A stretch of DNA of 64,000 nucleotides from Palsa-504 sp963739135 (GCA_963739135.1 CAVTZG010000017.1:620001-684000); one strand, 5' to 3'. Numbered from the stretch's first letter, positions 1 to 9,347 are shown. Made by a program: numbers and translations. The notes: a model not told the origin generated them from the letters alone.

Positions 1-913
1 ACCTGCGGGAACGTGATCGACGCCTTTGCGGAAGCTTGTTAAATCCCCCGAACCCTCTACCGATAAGTAACATCAAGATTCTTCCACCAGAGGTACTCCA
101 CGGCGAAGAATTTTGTGCTACGTGGCCATATAGGAAACTTCCTTCGAAGGGGAGATCAGCGGCTCGGCGGAACACTTGACCGTTTCGCACCGCCAACTTC
201 CGGAGGTCTGAGCCTACGGCGTGACGCTGGCTTGCATAGACCTAGAGTGGGATGGCGCTGCCGACTTGGACGCGTATTGGGCGCAACCTTCCGCCGTCAG
301 CCGTGAACAGCCTTGGTCAGCCGGAGAGTAAAGGACAGCTCCTCGCCACGTTTACGCAGGTGAGGCGCTGTCTCTTGCAGGTCTGTGATGGTGGTCGGGG
401 GTAGCATCGAACTGCCGACCTTCTGCTGATCGGTAAATCTCACCTTTAGTGGGCGCGCGGCAGCCGACCCTGGCTGGCCCTGGCCGTCAGGCCCGCCGCG
501 TCGGCAGAGGTGAGTCGCCCGTGACCCGCTGCTTAGGAGGCACTCCCGAAGTGTTGCCCGATCGGGGTAGACGTGGCCCAACGTGCCGCTTGACCGTACC
601 TGCAGCGGCCGGATGTGGCCTGACGTCGCCCGGGATCTGTGGTCGTTGGCTCCCCGATCGGCTCCCCGGAATCTCGTTAGCAAGGCTAATATCCGAACAC
701 GCAGGCTCAGCGACGGGCTGATGCAGCACTTGGGCCTGGCGGCAGCGGACAGCGAACTGGTGGTTGCCGACGGCATCCGCGCAGGCTCGATCCGCACGTG
801 AATCGACGCGGGCAGACGTGCTGGTGACGCCCGAGCTTCCCGGTTAACTCGAGCGTGGCGGCTCGCGCGGCTTGGACTATTGGGCCCAAGGGGACGGTCG
901 TGGGCCCGGTTGC
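1..913. other. Left-edge region without a convincing gene
   Basis: The first ~300 bases are clearly poorer in GC than the rest of the window, which fits foreign or intergenic DNA. Frame 1 reads about 13 residues to a TAA at 40-42, which could be the tail of a gene entering from the left. On the minus strand the reading towards 297 (roughly 450 to 297) looks protein-like (it ends in FTLRLTKAVHG), so a short gene remnant is possible, but no family is recognised. The other open frames are Arg/Gly/Pro-rich shadows. Confidence 0.3.
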
Positions 914-2440
914 TCAAGTACCGGGCAGGATCGGTATCACGAATCCGTAGCCCGGCAGGATGGACCGCCCGGCCAGCAGCTGGCCGAGCGCGACCGCCGG
1001 CCCGACGTCGTTCAGCTGGCTGAGCTGCGCCACGGCGCCCGCAATCTGCGGCGCGGAGAATGACGTCCCGCTCCAGATCGCCCAGGCGTCGGGGCCAAAC
1101 TGTTCGGTAACGACGGCACCGGCGTCGGTGTGCGGCTCAACGCCCTTGACGAACGTCGAGATGACTCCGACGCCCACGGCCGAGCAGTTCACCCAGAAAC
1201 CATGATTGGACCAGAGCGCCGGGGTCAGGTCCGCGGCCAGTGCCCCCACGCCGATAACGCCCTTCATCGCCGCTGGGAACATCGGGGCATCCAGGCCGGT
1301 GTTGCCCGCGCTGGCCACGACGAGCACGTCGGGGTGCGCTGCCTGCACGATGTCCAGCGCGGCGGTGAAGGCGACCGGCGGCAGGTTGTCCACGGTCATG
1401 GTGCCGAGTGACAGGTTGATGATGTCCGCGCCGTCTTCAGCGGCCTGGATGATCGCGTTGCCGACGTCGTAGCTCGTCCCCATCCCCTCGGTGTCCACGG
1501 CCCGGTAGACGACGATGGTGCAGGCTGGCGCCACCTGCTCCACGACTCCCGCCACGAACGTGCCGTGGCCGGCGCTCTGATCCAGCAGGCCGTCCCCGCG
1601 AATGATCTGGCCGTTCACGTCCCGCACCGGGAAGACGTCGAGCGGGTCGATGTTGGCAGCCCCTTCCGGGATCCCGTCCAGCCAGCCGTCCGCCCGGCTC
1701 TCGTGGTTGATGCCGGTGTCGATCACCGCGACGGTGACCTTGCGGGTCACGGGGTGACAGCGGATCCATTCGGGCGAGTAACACCGGTGGGCCGCCGTCT
1801 TCCTGGGGTAGTCATCGGCCTTGACCAGGTGACCGGCCGTAACCACGTAGTTGAGGTCCACCTCGGCGCCAGTAGCGGCCCGGACCTGGTCGCGGTCCCG
1901 CAGCAGCTGATCTGCTCCCCGGTCCGCGATCACGTACTTGCGCACCGGCAGGCCCTCGGGGAAGTCCGGGGAGGTCTGCGTGTATCCGAGTTCGCGAAGC
2001 AGGCTGTCGGCGAGCTGCCACGGGGGCGGCACTTCGTCGGCGGCGCTGGGCTGGCCGGCGGTGTAGGGGCCGGGGCCTGCTACCCCGCCAGCAGGCACCC
2101 GGAGCAGGAGCTCCCCGCTCGCCACGAGGATCAGGTCGCCCAGGTTCGGCTGGCCCGGCGGGCTGGGGCGCGAGAGCACCTCGAACTGGATAGGCGGATC
2201 ATCCAGCCGGAAGCCGAGCGTCTCCCGGCGTTCGGCCTGGATGCGCGCGATTATCTCGTCGATAAGGCGGTGCGGGTTCTCGCCGAAGTCGGTGAGGGCG
2301 TCGGATTGCTCAGCCCCGATGCCAGGGTCCTCCTGACGCTGGAGCTCATTACGGGGATCTGGGTAATCCTCTTGGGGATTGATTGCGGCCGCCTGCGGCC
2401 GGCCTGGCTCGGGTGTGCTAGATGTGGCGTCGGTGGTCAT
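914..2440 (-). CDS. S8 family (subtilisin-like) serine protease, cytosolic
   Basis: This 508-residue subtilase has the full triad: Asp in VAVIDTG (about residue 240), His in AGHGTFVAG (about 291) and Ser in SGTSFSAP (about 459), with the oxyanion Asn in SAGNTG. There is no signal peptide and no classical inhibitor prodomain. The ~230-residue N-terminal part is a Pro/Glu-rich leader plus a region I do not recognise. AGGAG lies 8 nt before the ATG. It diverges from a TPR-CHAT gene 94 bp away. Subtilases paired with caspase-like CHAT proteins are known from predicted bacterial conflict systems, so an intracellular effector or activator protease is inferred. The catalytic assignment is firm and the biological role is not. 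Confidence 0.9.
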   Translation of the reverse strand: MTTDATSSTPEPGRPQAAAINPQEDYPDPRNELQRQEDPGIGAEQSDALTDFGENPHRLIDEIIARIQAERRETLGFRLDDPPIQFEVLSRPSPPGQPNLGDLILVASGELLLRVPAGGVAGPGPYTAGQPSAADEVPPPWQLADSLLRELGYTQTSPDFPEGLPVRKYVIADRGADQLLRDRDQVRAATGAEVDLNYVVTAGHLVKADDYPRKTAAHRCYSPEWIRCHPVTRKVTVAVIDTGINHESRADGWLDGIPEGAANIDPLDVFPVRDVNGQIIRGDGLLDQSAGHGTFVAGVVEQVAPACTIVVYRAVDTEGMGTSYDVGNAIIQAAEDGADIINLSLGTMTVDNLPPVAFTAALDIVQAAHPDVLVVASAGNTGLDAPMFPAAMKGVIGVGALAADLTPALWSNHGFWVNCSAVGVGVISTFVKGVEPHTDAGAVVTEQFGPDAWAIWSGTSFSAPQIAGAVAQLSQLNDVGPAVALGQLLAGRSILPGYGFVIPILPGT

Positions 2441-2477
2441 TTCCGAAGTCTCCTCCGCGTTCGGGACGGCTACGATT

Positions 2478-2515
2478 GTTATATCTGGCGACCGATGTTA
2501 TATCTGGCGACCGAC
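2478..2515. promoter_or_regulatory. Two tandem 19-bp direct repeats between the divergent protease genes
   Basis: Two adjacent copies of gttatatctggcgaccgay (2478-2496 and 2497-2515) differ only in the last base. They fill the short space between the S8 start (2440) and the CHAT start (about 2535), where both promoters must lie. Two head-to-tail copies with a 19-bp period put protein contacts on nearly the same face of the helix, as in an operator or iteron. This is seen in sequence; the regulatory role is inferred. Confidence 0.5.
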
Positions 2516-2534
2516 GAAGATCGGGTCTGCAACC

Positions 2535-5144
2535 GTGGATGCTCAGTCCAGGAATCTCGTGTCGGAAGCCGAAGCGACATATGACGGAGTCGTGAGGGAT
2601 CCCGCCAGATACGCGGCGAGGATTCCTATGTTGATCGCGCGCGCACGTGCGAGTGGAAACACCGAGGCGCTCATTGTCGCGCTGCGGGCCCAGGCGTGGG
2701 CGCGGCATGTGGTCCTCGACAATCCGGCGGCGAAAAAGATGCTGGACCAGGCGGCGAGGCTGGCTCACCGGGAAGGACTCGACCAGCGCCTCGGGGATGT
2801 ACTGGTGACCCGGGCGGTCGCGCTGCACGAGCTCGGCCGGCGCGCCGAGGCCCGCCGGGATCTGGGGCGCGCCGAATTGCTCGTCCTCGACGAGAGGCGA
2901 CCCGAGATCAACCTGCAACGAGCGCTGCTCGAACATAATGGCGGTCGCGTCATGGCGGCCGCCGCGCTTTATCATCGGGTGCTAGCCGATCCGCTCTGCC
3001 CAGCGGACGTATGGATCAAGGCGGCGAACAACCTGTCCGTGGCGTACACCGAGTTGGGCAAGCCGCGGGACGCGCTCCAGGTGCTGGAACGGGCGGCCGC
3101 GCTGGCGAGGGAGCAAAGCCCGCTCTTGGTGGCCATCATCACCAACAGCCAGGCGTGGTCCAGCTTCCACGCCGGTGACGTGGTGGAGAGCCTCCGCCTT
3201 TTTGATAGGGCGGCCCAGCTCTATGCGGCCGCCGGGGTGCCGCTCGGCGAGCATTACCTGGATTACGCCGATGTCCTGGTCGATCTGCGGCTGCTGCAGG
3301 AGGCGCTCACGGTGGCCCGTTCGGCCGCGGCCGAGTTCGAATCCCACGGGGCGCGCCTGATGACCGCCCAGGCACGACTGCGGTGTGCCCAGCTGGCGCT
3401 GGCGCTCGGGGATGCCAGGGCGGCAGGCGCCGACGTAGACGTCGCCATGACGGAGTTCCGCCGTCAGAGGCGGACCGCGTGGACGGCACGTGCGACGGTC
3501 GTGGCGGTCGAGGTGGCCGCCGCCGGGACAGGACACCAGCCGGATGAGCTTCGCCGACTGGGGCGGGCCGCGGGGACGCTGCAGCGGCTAGGCCTTCGGG
3601 CCGACGCCGTCGCGGCGCACCTGGCGGCCGGCCAGGCGGCGCTTACAGCGGCGGAGGCGCGAACGGCCCGGCGGCACCTCAGATCCGCCGGGAAGCTCGC
3701 GCGGGGTCAGGCCCTGCTGGTCCGGTTGCGCGGCCACCTGGCGCAGGCGCTGGACGCGACCATCGACCGGGACACCGGCGCGGTGCTACGGCAATGCCGC
3801 ACGGGTCTGACCGATCTGGCGAGGCACCGCGCGGCGCTGCCCTCGATGGAGCTTCGCATGCTGGCCTCCGGTCACGGGGAGGAGCTGGGCGAGCTCGGGC
3901 TGCGGGAGCTGCTCCGCAGTGCGCCGCCAGCCAGGTTGTTCACCTGGATGGAGCTGACCCGGGCGGTCTCGCTGCTGAGCGTGGAGCCACCGGTCGCGGC
4001 GGTGGAGGAAGAGCTGACCGCCCTACGGGCGGTCGAGCACGAGTTGCGGGCGGCCCGCCGCGAGGCGGACCAGGAGCCGGTGGAGCTGCTGGCTCGCCGG
4101 GCCAGGCTGGAGGCGAGGATCAGGCGGGCGGCCTGGACCGGGCCGCAGGGGCTGACCGCCAGGGCCGAGGTGGTGGGGACCGGCGAGTTGCGGTCGCTGC
4201 TCGATGGCCGGTATCTGGCCGAGTACGCGACGGTCGAGAATACGCTGGTCGCGGTCGTCATCAGCCCGCGAGGAACGCGGCTGGTCGAACTGGGACCGGC
4301 CGAGCCGGTCTACCGGGCAACCAGCATGCTGCTTTTCGCCCTGCGGCGGCTGCTCAGGGGCGGCCAGCACGTCAGGCAGGCGCGGCAAAGTGCCGAGTTC
4401 TCCCTGGCTGCTCTGCGACGCGCGCTGGTAACGCCACTCGTGGTCGGGGACAGCGACCCGCTGGTGGTAGTTCCCTCGGGGCCGCTTTATAAGGTGCCGT
4501 GGTCGGGGTTGCATACGGGAGAAACATGCGTCGTGCCGTCGGCAACATTCTGGGCCCGCAGCCGTCGTGCGGCGCCTCCCGTCAATCGTGCGGGGCTGGC
4601 ATTGGTCGCGGGCCCTGGATTGCCGGGGGCGCTGGCCGAGGTCCTTGAGGTTCATCGGGCGCGCCGCGAGGCGGGCCTGCTGCTGCCCCCGGACAGCACT
4701 GTGCGCGCGACGCTGAACATGATCTCTAACGTTGACTTGGCGCACCTAGCGTGCCACGGCCTGTTGCGCTCGGACAACCCACTGTTCTCCTCGTTGTTGC
4801 TCAGCGACGGCCCGCTGACGCTGTACGAAGTGCTCAATTCCGGCGCCGTCCCACGGCGGGTGGTGCTGGCCGCCTGCGAGTCTGGTGCGGAGCACAGATA
4901 CGCTGGCGGTGAGGTGCTCGGCTTCGTCAGTGCACTGATGGCGAGGGGGACCGCCGGTGTGGTCGCCTCCACGATCCCTTTGCCCGATGGTGCAAGCGTG
5001 CCCCTGATGACGAGGCTGCATCAGCATCTCGCGGTCGGCGCTTCACTGGCGCAAGCGCTATGGGAGGTACGCGCCAACAGTAACCTGGAGCGCGCAGAAG
5101 ACTATGTGGCATGGTTCGGCGTCACCGCTTACGGCGCCGCCTGA
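2535..5144 (+). CDS. TPR-CHAT domain protein (caspase-like protease)
   Basis: About 869 residues if the GTG at 2535 is the start. The open frame extends to 2379, but that would run into the S8 gene and through the direct repeats. Residues ~1-450 are Ala/Leu/Arg-rich helical repeats of TPR type, followed by a coiled linker (~480-560). The C-terminal ~300 residues form a CHAT domain with the catalytic pair His in LACHG (about 740) and Cys in LAACESG (about 780), and the conserved end AWFGVTAYG. CHAT domains are caspase/separase-fold cysteine proteases. TPR-CHAT proteins act as regulated proteases in CRISPR-linked and other immune systems. No membrane segment or signal is seen. Divergence from the S8 protease suggests a two-protease cascade. 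Confidence 0.85.
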   Translation: MDAQSRNLVSEAEATYDGVVRDPARYAARIPMLIARARASGNTEALIVALRAQAWARHVVLDNPAAKKMLDQAARLAHREGLDQRLGDVLVTRAVALHELGRRAEARRDLGRAELLVLDERRPEINLQRALLEHNGGRVMAAAALYHRVLADPLCPADVWIKAANNLSVAYTELGKPRDALQVLERAAALAREQSPLLVAIITNSQAWSSFHAGDVVESLRLFDRAAQLYAAAGVPLGEHYLDYADVLVDLRLLQEALTVARSAAAEFESHGARLMTAQARLRCAQLALALGDARAAGADVDVAMTEFRRQRRTAWTARATVVAVEVAAAGTGHQPDELRRLGRAAGTLQRLGLRADAVAAHLAAGQAALTAAEARTARRHLRSAGKLARGQALLVRLRGHLAQALDATIDRDTGAVLRQCRTGLTDLARHRAALPSMELRMLASGHGEELGELGLRELLRSAPPARLFTWMELTRAVSLLSVEPPVAAVEEELTALRAVEHELRAARREADQEPVELLARRARLEARIRRAAWTGPQGLTARAEVVGTGELRSLLDGRYLAEYATVENTLVAVVISPRGTRLVELGPAEPVYRATSMLLFALRRLLRGGQHVRQARQSAEFSLAALRRALVTPLVVGDSDPLVVVPSGPLYKVPWSGLHTGETCVVPSATFWARSRRAAPPVNRAGLALVAGPGLPGALAEVLEVHRARREAGLLLPPDSTVRATLNMISNVDLAHLACHGLLRSDNPLFSSLLLSDGPLTLYEVLNSGAVPRRVVLAACESGAEHRYAGGEVLGFVSALMARGTAGVVASTIPLPDGASVPLMTRLHQHLAVGASLAQALWEVRANSNLERAEDYVAWFGVTAYGAA

Positions 5145-5301
5145 CCGATTTACCGCGTGCCGCGCTGATCTGCGCGGTCAGTACACCAGGGGATCGCGCG
5201 GAGTCGGCGATAAGGTTGCTTACACTCCAAAGCGTCGAAACGCTCTGTAATTTTCCCCGGGTGGCCCCTCTGTTTCTGTACCCGGACAGCAAGCCAACGG
5301 C

Positions 5302-5562
5302 TTGGTCTATGTGACGCCTACCGGGTCATCGGTGACGTTGAGTGTTATCACAAGCAGCAATGTCGTAGCAGCAATCCCCCCTCAGCCAACCCCGGCCTGT
5401 CCTGGTGTCTTTCAGTTCATCTTTACTCCCACCCTGGTGTCAGGGCGCTCGGGTGAGCTCACTATCACGGTCACCTCTAATGGTGTCTCCCGCTCCTTCG
5501 GACCCTTCACGGTCTCCCGACCCATCACACCGCCGGCGCCGCGGGGCCCGTACCCGATCTAG
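5302..5562 (+). CDS. Small beta-rich (Ig-like) hypothetical protein
   Basis: The frame from the TTG at 5302 gives 86 residues. It also stays open upstream from 5251, without an ATG or GTG, adding a plausible GGPSVSVPGQQANG stretch. The peptide has alternating hydrophobic strands (TLSVITSS, FQFIFTPTLV, LTITVTSNG, FGPFTVS) like one Ig/fibronectin-type sandwich, and ends in a Pro-rich tail. It lies 157 bp after the CHAT stop in another frame. No good ribosome site precedes the TTG. It could be a third member of the protease cassette, a non-canonical start, or the remnant of a larger gene. Confidence 0.4.
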   Translation: MVYVTPTGSSVTLSVITSSNVVAAIPPQPTPACPGVFQFIFTPTLVSGRSGELTITVTSNGVSRSFGPFTVSRPITPPAPRGPYPI

Positions 5563-5604
5563 CCGATCGTTGAATGATGGGCGCGGGACCAATCCGGAAA
5601 CGTG

Positions 5605-5621
5605 CCGGGGGGAAACCCCGG
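5605..5621. terminator. Short GC hairpin after the CHAT cassette
   Basis: ccgggg and ccccgg are separated by five bases (ggaaa), 40 bp after the small ORF stop and before convergent DNA. There is no T-run, so this is at best a weak terminator. Confidence 0.3.
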
Positions 5622-5685
5622 AACTGCCCCCCTCCCCCGCAAAACCACAGCCCCGGTCCATGCCTTTTGCGAGTGGGCGCCAGGT

Positions 5686-6162
5686 TTACTCTGACGAACC
5701 AATCACGAAGCCACGTCCGCAGGGCAGCCTAGACGCGGTATCCGCGAGCTGCCCAATTGGAGGCTGAGGATGGCGGCCTGCGTGCCGGGTGAGCGTGATG
5801 GATCTGAGGGTGCTTCGCGCTGCCGCGGCGCGCCCGTGCTGGGCGGGCGTCCCCGCGCAGAGCCCGGCGGCGGGCGTGATCCGCTCGCCGCCCGGGCCTA
5901 CGCCCTCCTGGTAGAGCCGTTCGGCGACCTCGGCCTCGACCGTCCCGGACAGGCCGAGCGCGACGGCGCCGCGGCCTTCCCACGTTCCCGGCGGGTCTCC
6001 CATCCGGGTGTAGTAGGCCATGGCGCCTGCGCAGCCGGAGGCGTGGCCGCGGGTGACGTAGGCGATGTCGTGGCCGGTTTTCACGTCGGACTTAACGGCC
6101 ACGGCGGGCGACCTTGTGGTTACGGTGTGCGCTGGAGCCGCCGCGGTCATCTGGTGATGCAT
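5686..6162 (-). pseudogene. Truncated MobF/TrwC-type relaxase, N-terminal fragment (copy 1)
   Basis: From the ATG at 6162, the reading contains VKTGHDIAYVTRG, then a Cys-Ala-Gly-Ala-Met-Ala-Tyr-Tyr segment, and later RLYQEGVGPGGER. This is the start of the TrwC relaxase domain found in actinomycete conjugative and integrative elements. Homology is lost near 5865 and the frame then runs through unrelated sequence to 5686. Full relaxases exceed 800 residues and carry His ligands and a helicase domain, all missing here. A second copy of the same N-terminus lies at 10711-10825. The fragment shows that an integrative element once inserted here. Confidence 0.75.
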
Positions 6163-6363
6163 CGGTACAAACGGTTGGTGCGTGCAAACGCTCTCGGCCG
6201 CGATCTCGGGCTCACGCCCAGTACCGCGACCGCTGACGTTTGCGTTGCCGGATAGCTCGTACTGAGCCCCTTGAAAGGCACGCCGGACGAGTGGTATAGG
6301 GGTGACTTGGAGCGCCTGGTAGTCCCGGCTACAGGGCAGCAACCCGGCAGGGTTGGAGGACAC

Positions 6364-7161
6364 ATGCCCGGTCTGGCAGTGGTGACCGGTGCCTCGTCTG
6401 GTATCGGTGAAGCATTCGCGGAGCGGCTGGCAGCTGACCGGTGGGACCTGGTGGTGGTGGCCCGGAGCGGTGAGCGCCTGAGCGAGCTGGCGGCGCGGCT
6501 GAGCAAGGCTCATGGGGTGACGGTGCGGGCGGTCCAGGCCGACCTGTCCCGTCCCGGGGAGGTGGAGCGCGTCGGCGGTGAGATCGGCGCCATGCCCGTC
6601 GACATGCTGGTCAACAATGCGGGCCTGGCCCACTACATGCCCTTTGCCGATCTCCCCGCGGCGCAGGCAGCGGAACTGGTGGACCTGAACGTGCTGGCTC
6701 CGGTGCTGCTGACCCAGGCCGTGCTGCCCGGCATGCTGGACCGGTCGCGCGGCTCGATCATCAACATCGCTTCCCTGCTGGCCTTCAGCGGCACCGTGCA
6801 GATAGCGTGGCTGCCCAAGCGGGTGGTGTACGCGGCCACCAAGTCGTTCCTGGTCACTTTCAGCCAGGCGCTGGCGGCTGAGGTACGCGACCGCGGGATC
6901 CAGGTCCAGGTCGTCTGCCCCGGGGTGGTGCGCTCGGAGTTCCACTCCCGGCAAGGCATGGACATGAGCGCTGTCCCACGGATGGAGCCCAGCCAGGTCG
7001 TCGAGGCCAGCCTGGCGGACCTGGCTGACGGCGTGCTGGTGTCGGTCCCCGGCCTGGGCGACACCGAGCATCTTGCACGGCTGGAAGCAGCCAATCTCGA
7101 GCTGATGGGCGCGGCCCGGACCGTTGAGCTCCCCGCCCGGTACCGCCGCGATGCCCAGTGA
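6364..7161 (+). CDS. Short-chain dehydrogenase/reductase (SDR)
   Basis: This 265-residue classical SDR shows the nucleotide-binding TGASSGIG at residues 9-16, NNAG near 85, an IINIAS strand, and the catalytic Tyr-Lys in YAATK near 160. GGTTGGAGG lies just before the ATG at 6364. A longer frame from 6271 has no such site. An NAD(P)H-dependent oxidoreductase of the cytosol is certain; the substrate is unknown. It is flanked by a relaxase remnant and a broken kinase, so it may be element cargo. Confidence 0.85.
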   Translation: MPGLAVVTGASSGIGEAFAERLAADRWDLVVVARSGERLSELAARLSKAHGVTVRAVQADLSRPGEVERVGGEIGAMPVDMLVNNAGLAHYMPFADLPAAQAAELVDLNVLAPVLLTQAVLPGMLDRSRGSIINIASLLAFSGTVQIAWLPKRVVYAATKSFLVTFSQALAAEVRDRGIQVQVVCPGVVRSEFHSRQGMDMSAVPRMEPSQVVEASLADLADGVLVSVPGLGDTEHLARLEAANLELMGAARTVELPARYRRDAQ

Positions 7162-7608
7162 TGACCGGCTAACTGCACCTGGGACTGCTTGCGTGGTCAT
7201 AGCGATCAGGCGGTCGACCTTCTGACCACGCCGAACGGCAGTTGCGGTGCTGTGCCACAGCAAGCATTGGCCTCGGGGAACCCGGGCAAACGCTAGCGCC
7301 GCACCACTAGCTGCCTGCCTCCGCGTGGCCGCGCCCGCGTCCCCAGAGCGCCCTGGGGACCAGCTGCCAAGCTGATGAATGCGAGTCTGGGGTGAACTCA
7401 GGCCGGACGCCTTGTCCTGTGCTCGTTGCCCTACGGTCACATTCACGCTTGATGCTGGAGGGGCGGACAGGCCCGCTCCGCGGGCCACTCCCGGATCTGG
7501 GGTCAGCCAGCAATCATGTACCTGCTGTGAGCGGTAACGTTTCCGGAACGCTCGGGGCGTATCGTCGCAGCCGTGCGCGAGGGTGGAGGGGCGGCCGGGC
7601 GAGCGGCC
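7162..7608. other. Intergenic, no gene seen
   Basis: About 450 bases between the SDR and the kinase remnant. The open frames here have shadow-type composition, and I see no clear promoter, hairpin or RNA gene. Confidence 0.4.
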
Positions 7609-8139
7609 ATGACGTCGCAGGGCGCTGGCGGCCGTTTGCGCCTGGGTTTGCCGGTGGCCGCGCTGGTGGTGGGCGGCCTGGTGCTGGTCCTGGCGGTCGC
7701 CGCCGTGCCGCTGGCCCGGCTGGCGCATCAGAGCCTGAATGCCGCCAGCGGCCAGTTGCCGGTGTGGGTCGAGGTCCCGTTCGCCGTGGGGGCCTTCGTG
7801 GTGGCCTGGCGCAAGCCGGGTAACCCGCTCGGCTGGCTCTTCCTCAGCGGCTCGGTCTTGTCCATGCTCAGCGAGGACGCCGCTTATTACGCGGTGGCCG
7901 ACTACCGGCTGCATCATGGCGGGCTGCCGCTGGGCTGGGTGGCGCTGCTGGCTCAGCCCAGCTCGGTGCTGGGGCTCGTGCTGATCGGGCTGGTCTTCCT
8001 GCTGTTTCCCGATGGCCGGCCGCCGTCCCCGCGGTGGCTTTGGCCGTGGGCGCGTACTGTGGATGGATCATCACTGGCTTGCCCGGGCAGGTTCCGTCCG
8101 GCCGATGCTGGGGGCGGGCGGCCAGGTTCTGCTCAGTAG
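7609..8139 (+). pseudogene. Broken sensor histidine kinase, N-terminal membrane part
   Basis: From the ATG at 7609 (or upstream at 7573) there are three or four hydrophobic segments and the motifs RKPGNPLGWLFL and LLFPDGRPPSPRW, typical of the membrane sensor half of actinobacterial histidine kinases. Near 8034 the reading leaves the expected path. The +1-shifted frame continues a plausible membrane helix (ALAVGAYCGWIITGL) for ~20 residues before homology ends. The dimerisation and ATPase domains are absent. The fragment abuts the Clp_N gene, so a deletion joined the two. Confidence 0.7.
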
Positions 8140-8155
8140 CGCGAGGCGGCGGACG

Positions 8156-8959
8156 ATGTTCGAGCGGTTTACCGACCGGGCGCGGCGTGTTGTGGTCCTG
8201 GCCCAGGACGAGGCCAGGATGCTCAAACACAACTACATCGGCACCGAGCACATCCTGCTCGGCCTCATCCACGAGGGCGAAGGCGTCGCGGCCGAGGCGC
8301 TGGGGTCGCTGGGGATCAGCCTGGACGCGGTACGGCAACAGGTCGAGGAGATCATCGGCCAGGGCCAGGTGACACCCTCCGGGCACATCCCGTTCACGCC
8401 CCGGGCCAAGAAGGTGCTCGAGCTGTCGCTGCGCGAGTCTCTGCAACTCGGCCACAACTACATCGGCACCGAGCACATCCTGCTCGGCCTGATCCGCGAG
8501 GGCGACGGGGTGGCCGCGCAGGTGCTGGTCAGGCTGGGCGCCGACCTGAACCGGGTGCGCCAGCAGGTCATCCAGCTCATCCACGGCCGACCGCCCCGGG
8601 AGGGCGCACCGGGGCCCGAGGTGCAGGCTCGCCTGGACGTGGTCGAGGGCCGACTCGCGGCACTCGAGCAGCGGGTGGGCATCGGGCCGGACACCAGTGA
8701 CCTGGACGAGCAGATCGCCCAGGCCTGCCGCGAGAAGGAATCCGCCGTCGACGCCCACGACTATGAGCAGGCCGCGGCGCTGCGTAACCGGGAAAAGGAA
8801 CTGCTGGCCAGCAAGGCCGAGAGACAGGAACAGTGGGCCGCCGGGCACCCGGCCCTGCCGGATATGGCCGAGCGATGCCAGCAGCTCGCCGACGAGATCG
8901 AGCGGCTCCGCGCCCTGCTCCGCCAGCACGGCATCGACCCGCAAGACAAGCCAGCCTGA
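8156..8959 (+). CDS. Stand-alone Clp N-domain / UVR-motif protein
   Basis: 267 residues from the ATG at 8156 (MFERFTDRARRVVVLAQDEA). Residues 2-145 hold two Clp_N repeats, each with HNYIGTEHILLGLI, nearly identical to the N-terminus of ClpC. A UVR-like coiled motif follows at ~185-235 (DYEQAAALRNREKELL). Both AAA+ ATPase modules of ClpC are missing, so this cannot unfold substrates. By family knowledge, isolated Clp_N proteins may bind ClpC substrates or adaptors, or compete for them. The upstream frame back to 8012 lies in kinase debris and is not used. Confidence 0.85.
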   Translation: MFERFTDRARRVVVLAQDEARMLKHNYIGTEHILLGLIHEGEGVAAEALGSLGISLDAVRQQVEEIIGQGQVTPSGHIPFTPRAKKVLELSLRESLQLGHNYIGTEHILLGLIREGDGVAAQVLVRLGADLNRVRQQVIQLIHGRPPREGAPGPEVQARLDVVEGRLAALEQRVGIGPDTSDLDEQIAQACREKESAVDAHDYEQAAALRNREKELLASKAERQEQWAAGHPALPDMAERCQQLADEIERLRALLRQHGIDPQDKPA

Positions 8960-9035
8960 CCTAAAACCCGGTAGCGCCTCGCAGCCTGAATCTAGGCGTC
9001 GCAACCTCCACCGGCCGAGGCCGCACCGCACGGCG

Positions 9036-9153
9036 TCCGCGCGCCCACAGCGCTCCGAAATTGCTTGCTTACGAGCATTTGTTTTGGTCGAGGACTTAAA
9101 TTCTTGCTCTCTCCGGAGCCGTGAGCGCAGGTTCGAATCCTGCTGGGGGGCGC
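9036..9153. repeat. tRNA 3'-end-like element, copy A (candidate att site)
   Basis: The segment contains a complete T-arm, gcaggttcgaatcctgc (9127-9143), followed by a tRNA acceptor-like strand. There is no matching D-arm, anticodon arm or 5' acceptor strand upstream, so it is not a functional tRNA. About 95 bp upstream and through the T-arm recur in diverged form at 12190-12302. The integrase stub ends 195 bp away and points towards it, the usual int-att layout of actinomycete integrative elements. Confidence 0.6.
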
Positions 9154-9347
9154 CCATCACCACCAGGCCATACCCATACTGACCTGGGAAAACCATCCGG
9201 CCACGGCTGAACGGCTGTGCAGCCGTATGCCACCAGAAGCCGCCCGATGTCGCCAGTCCCGGAATATACGCGGAATGGACCGGGAGGCATCCGCCCAGCT
9301 CAGAAGACGAAACGACGAGGTTCCGGGACACGTGCCCGGCCTCCAGG

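Noticed and set aside
5686..7917. 743-residue minus-strand open frame
   Set aside because: Shadow of SDR, kinase and spacer DNA; His/Arg/Gly/Gln-rich. Only its last ~160 residues (relaxase remnant) are real.
9111..9153. Possible tRNA gene
   Set aside because: Only T-arm and 3' acceptor present; no D-arm, anticodon or 5' acceptor.
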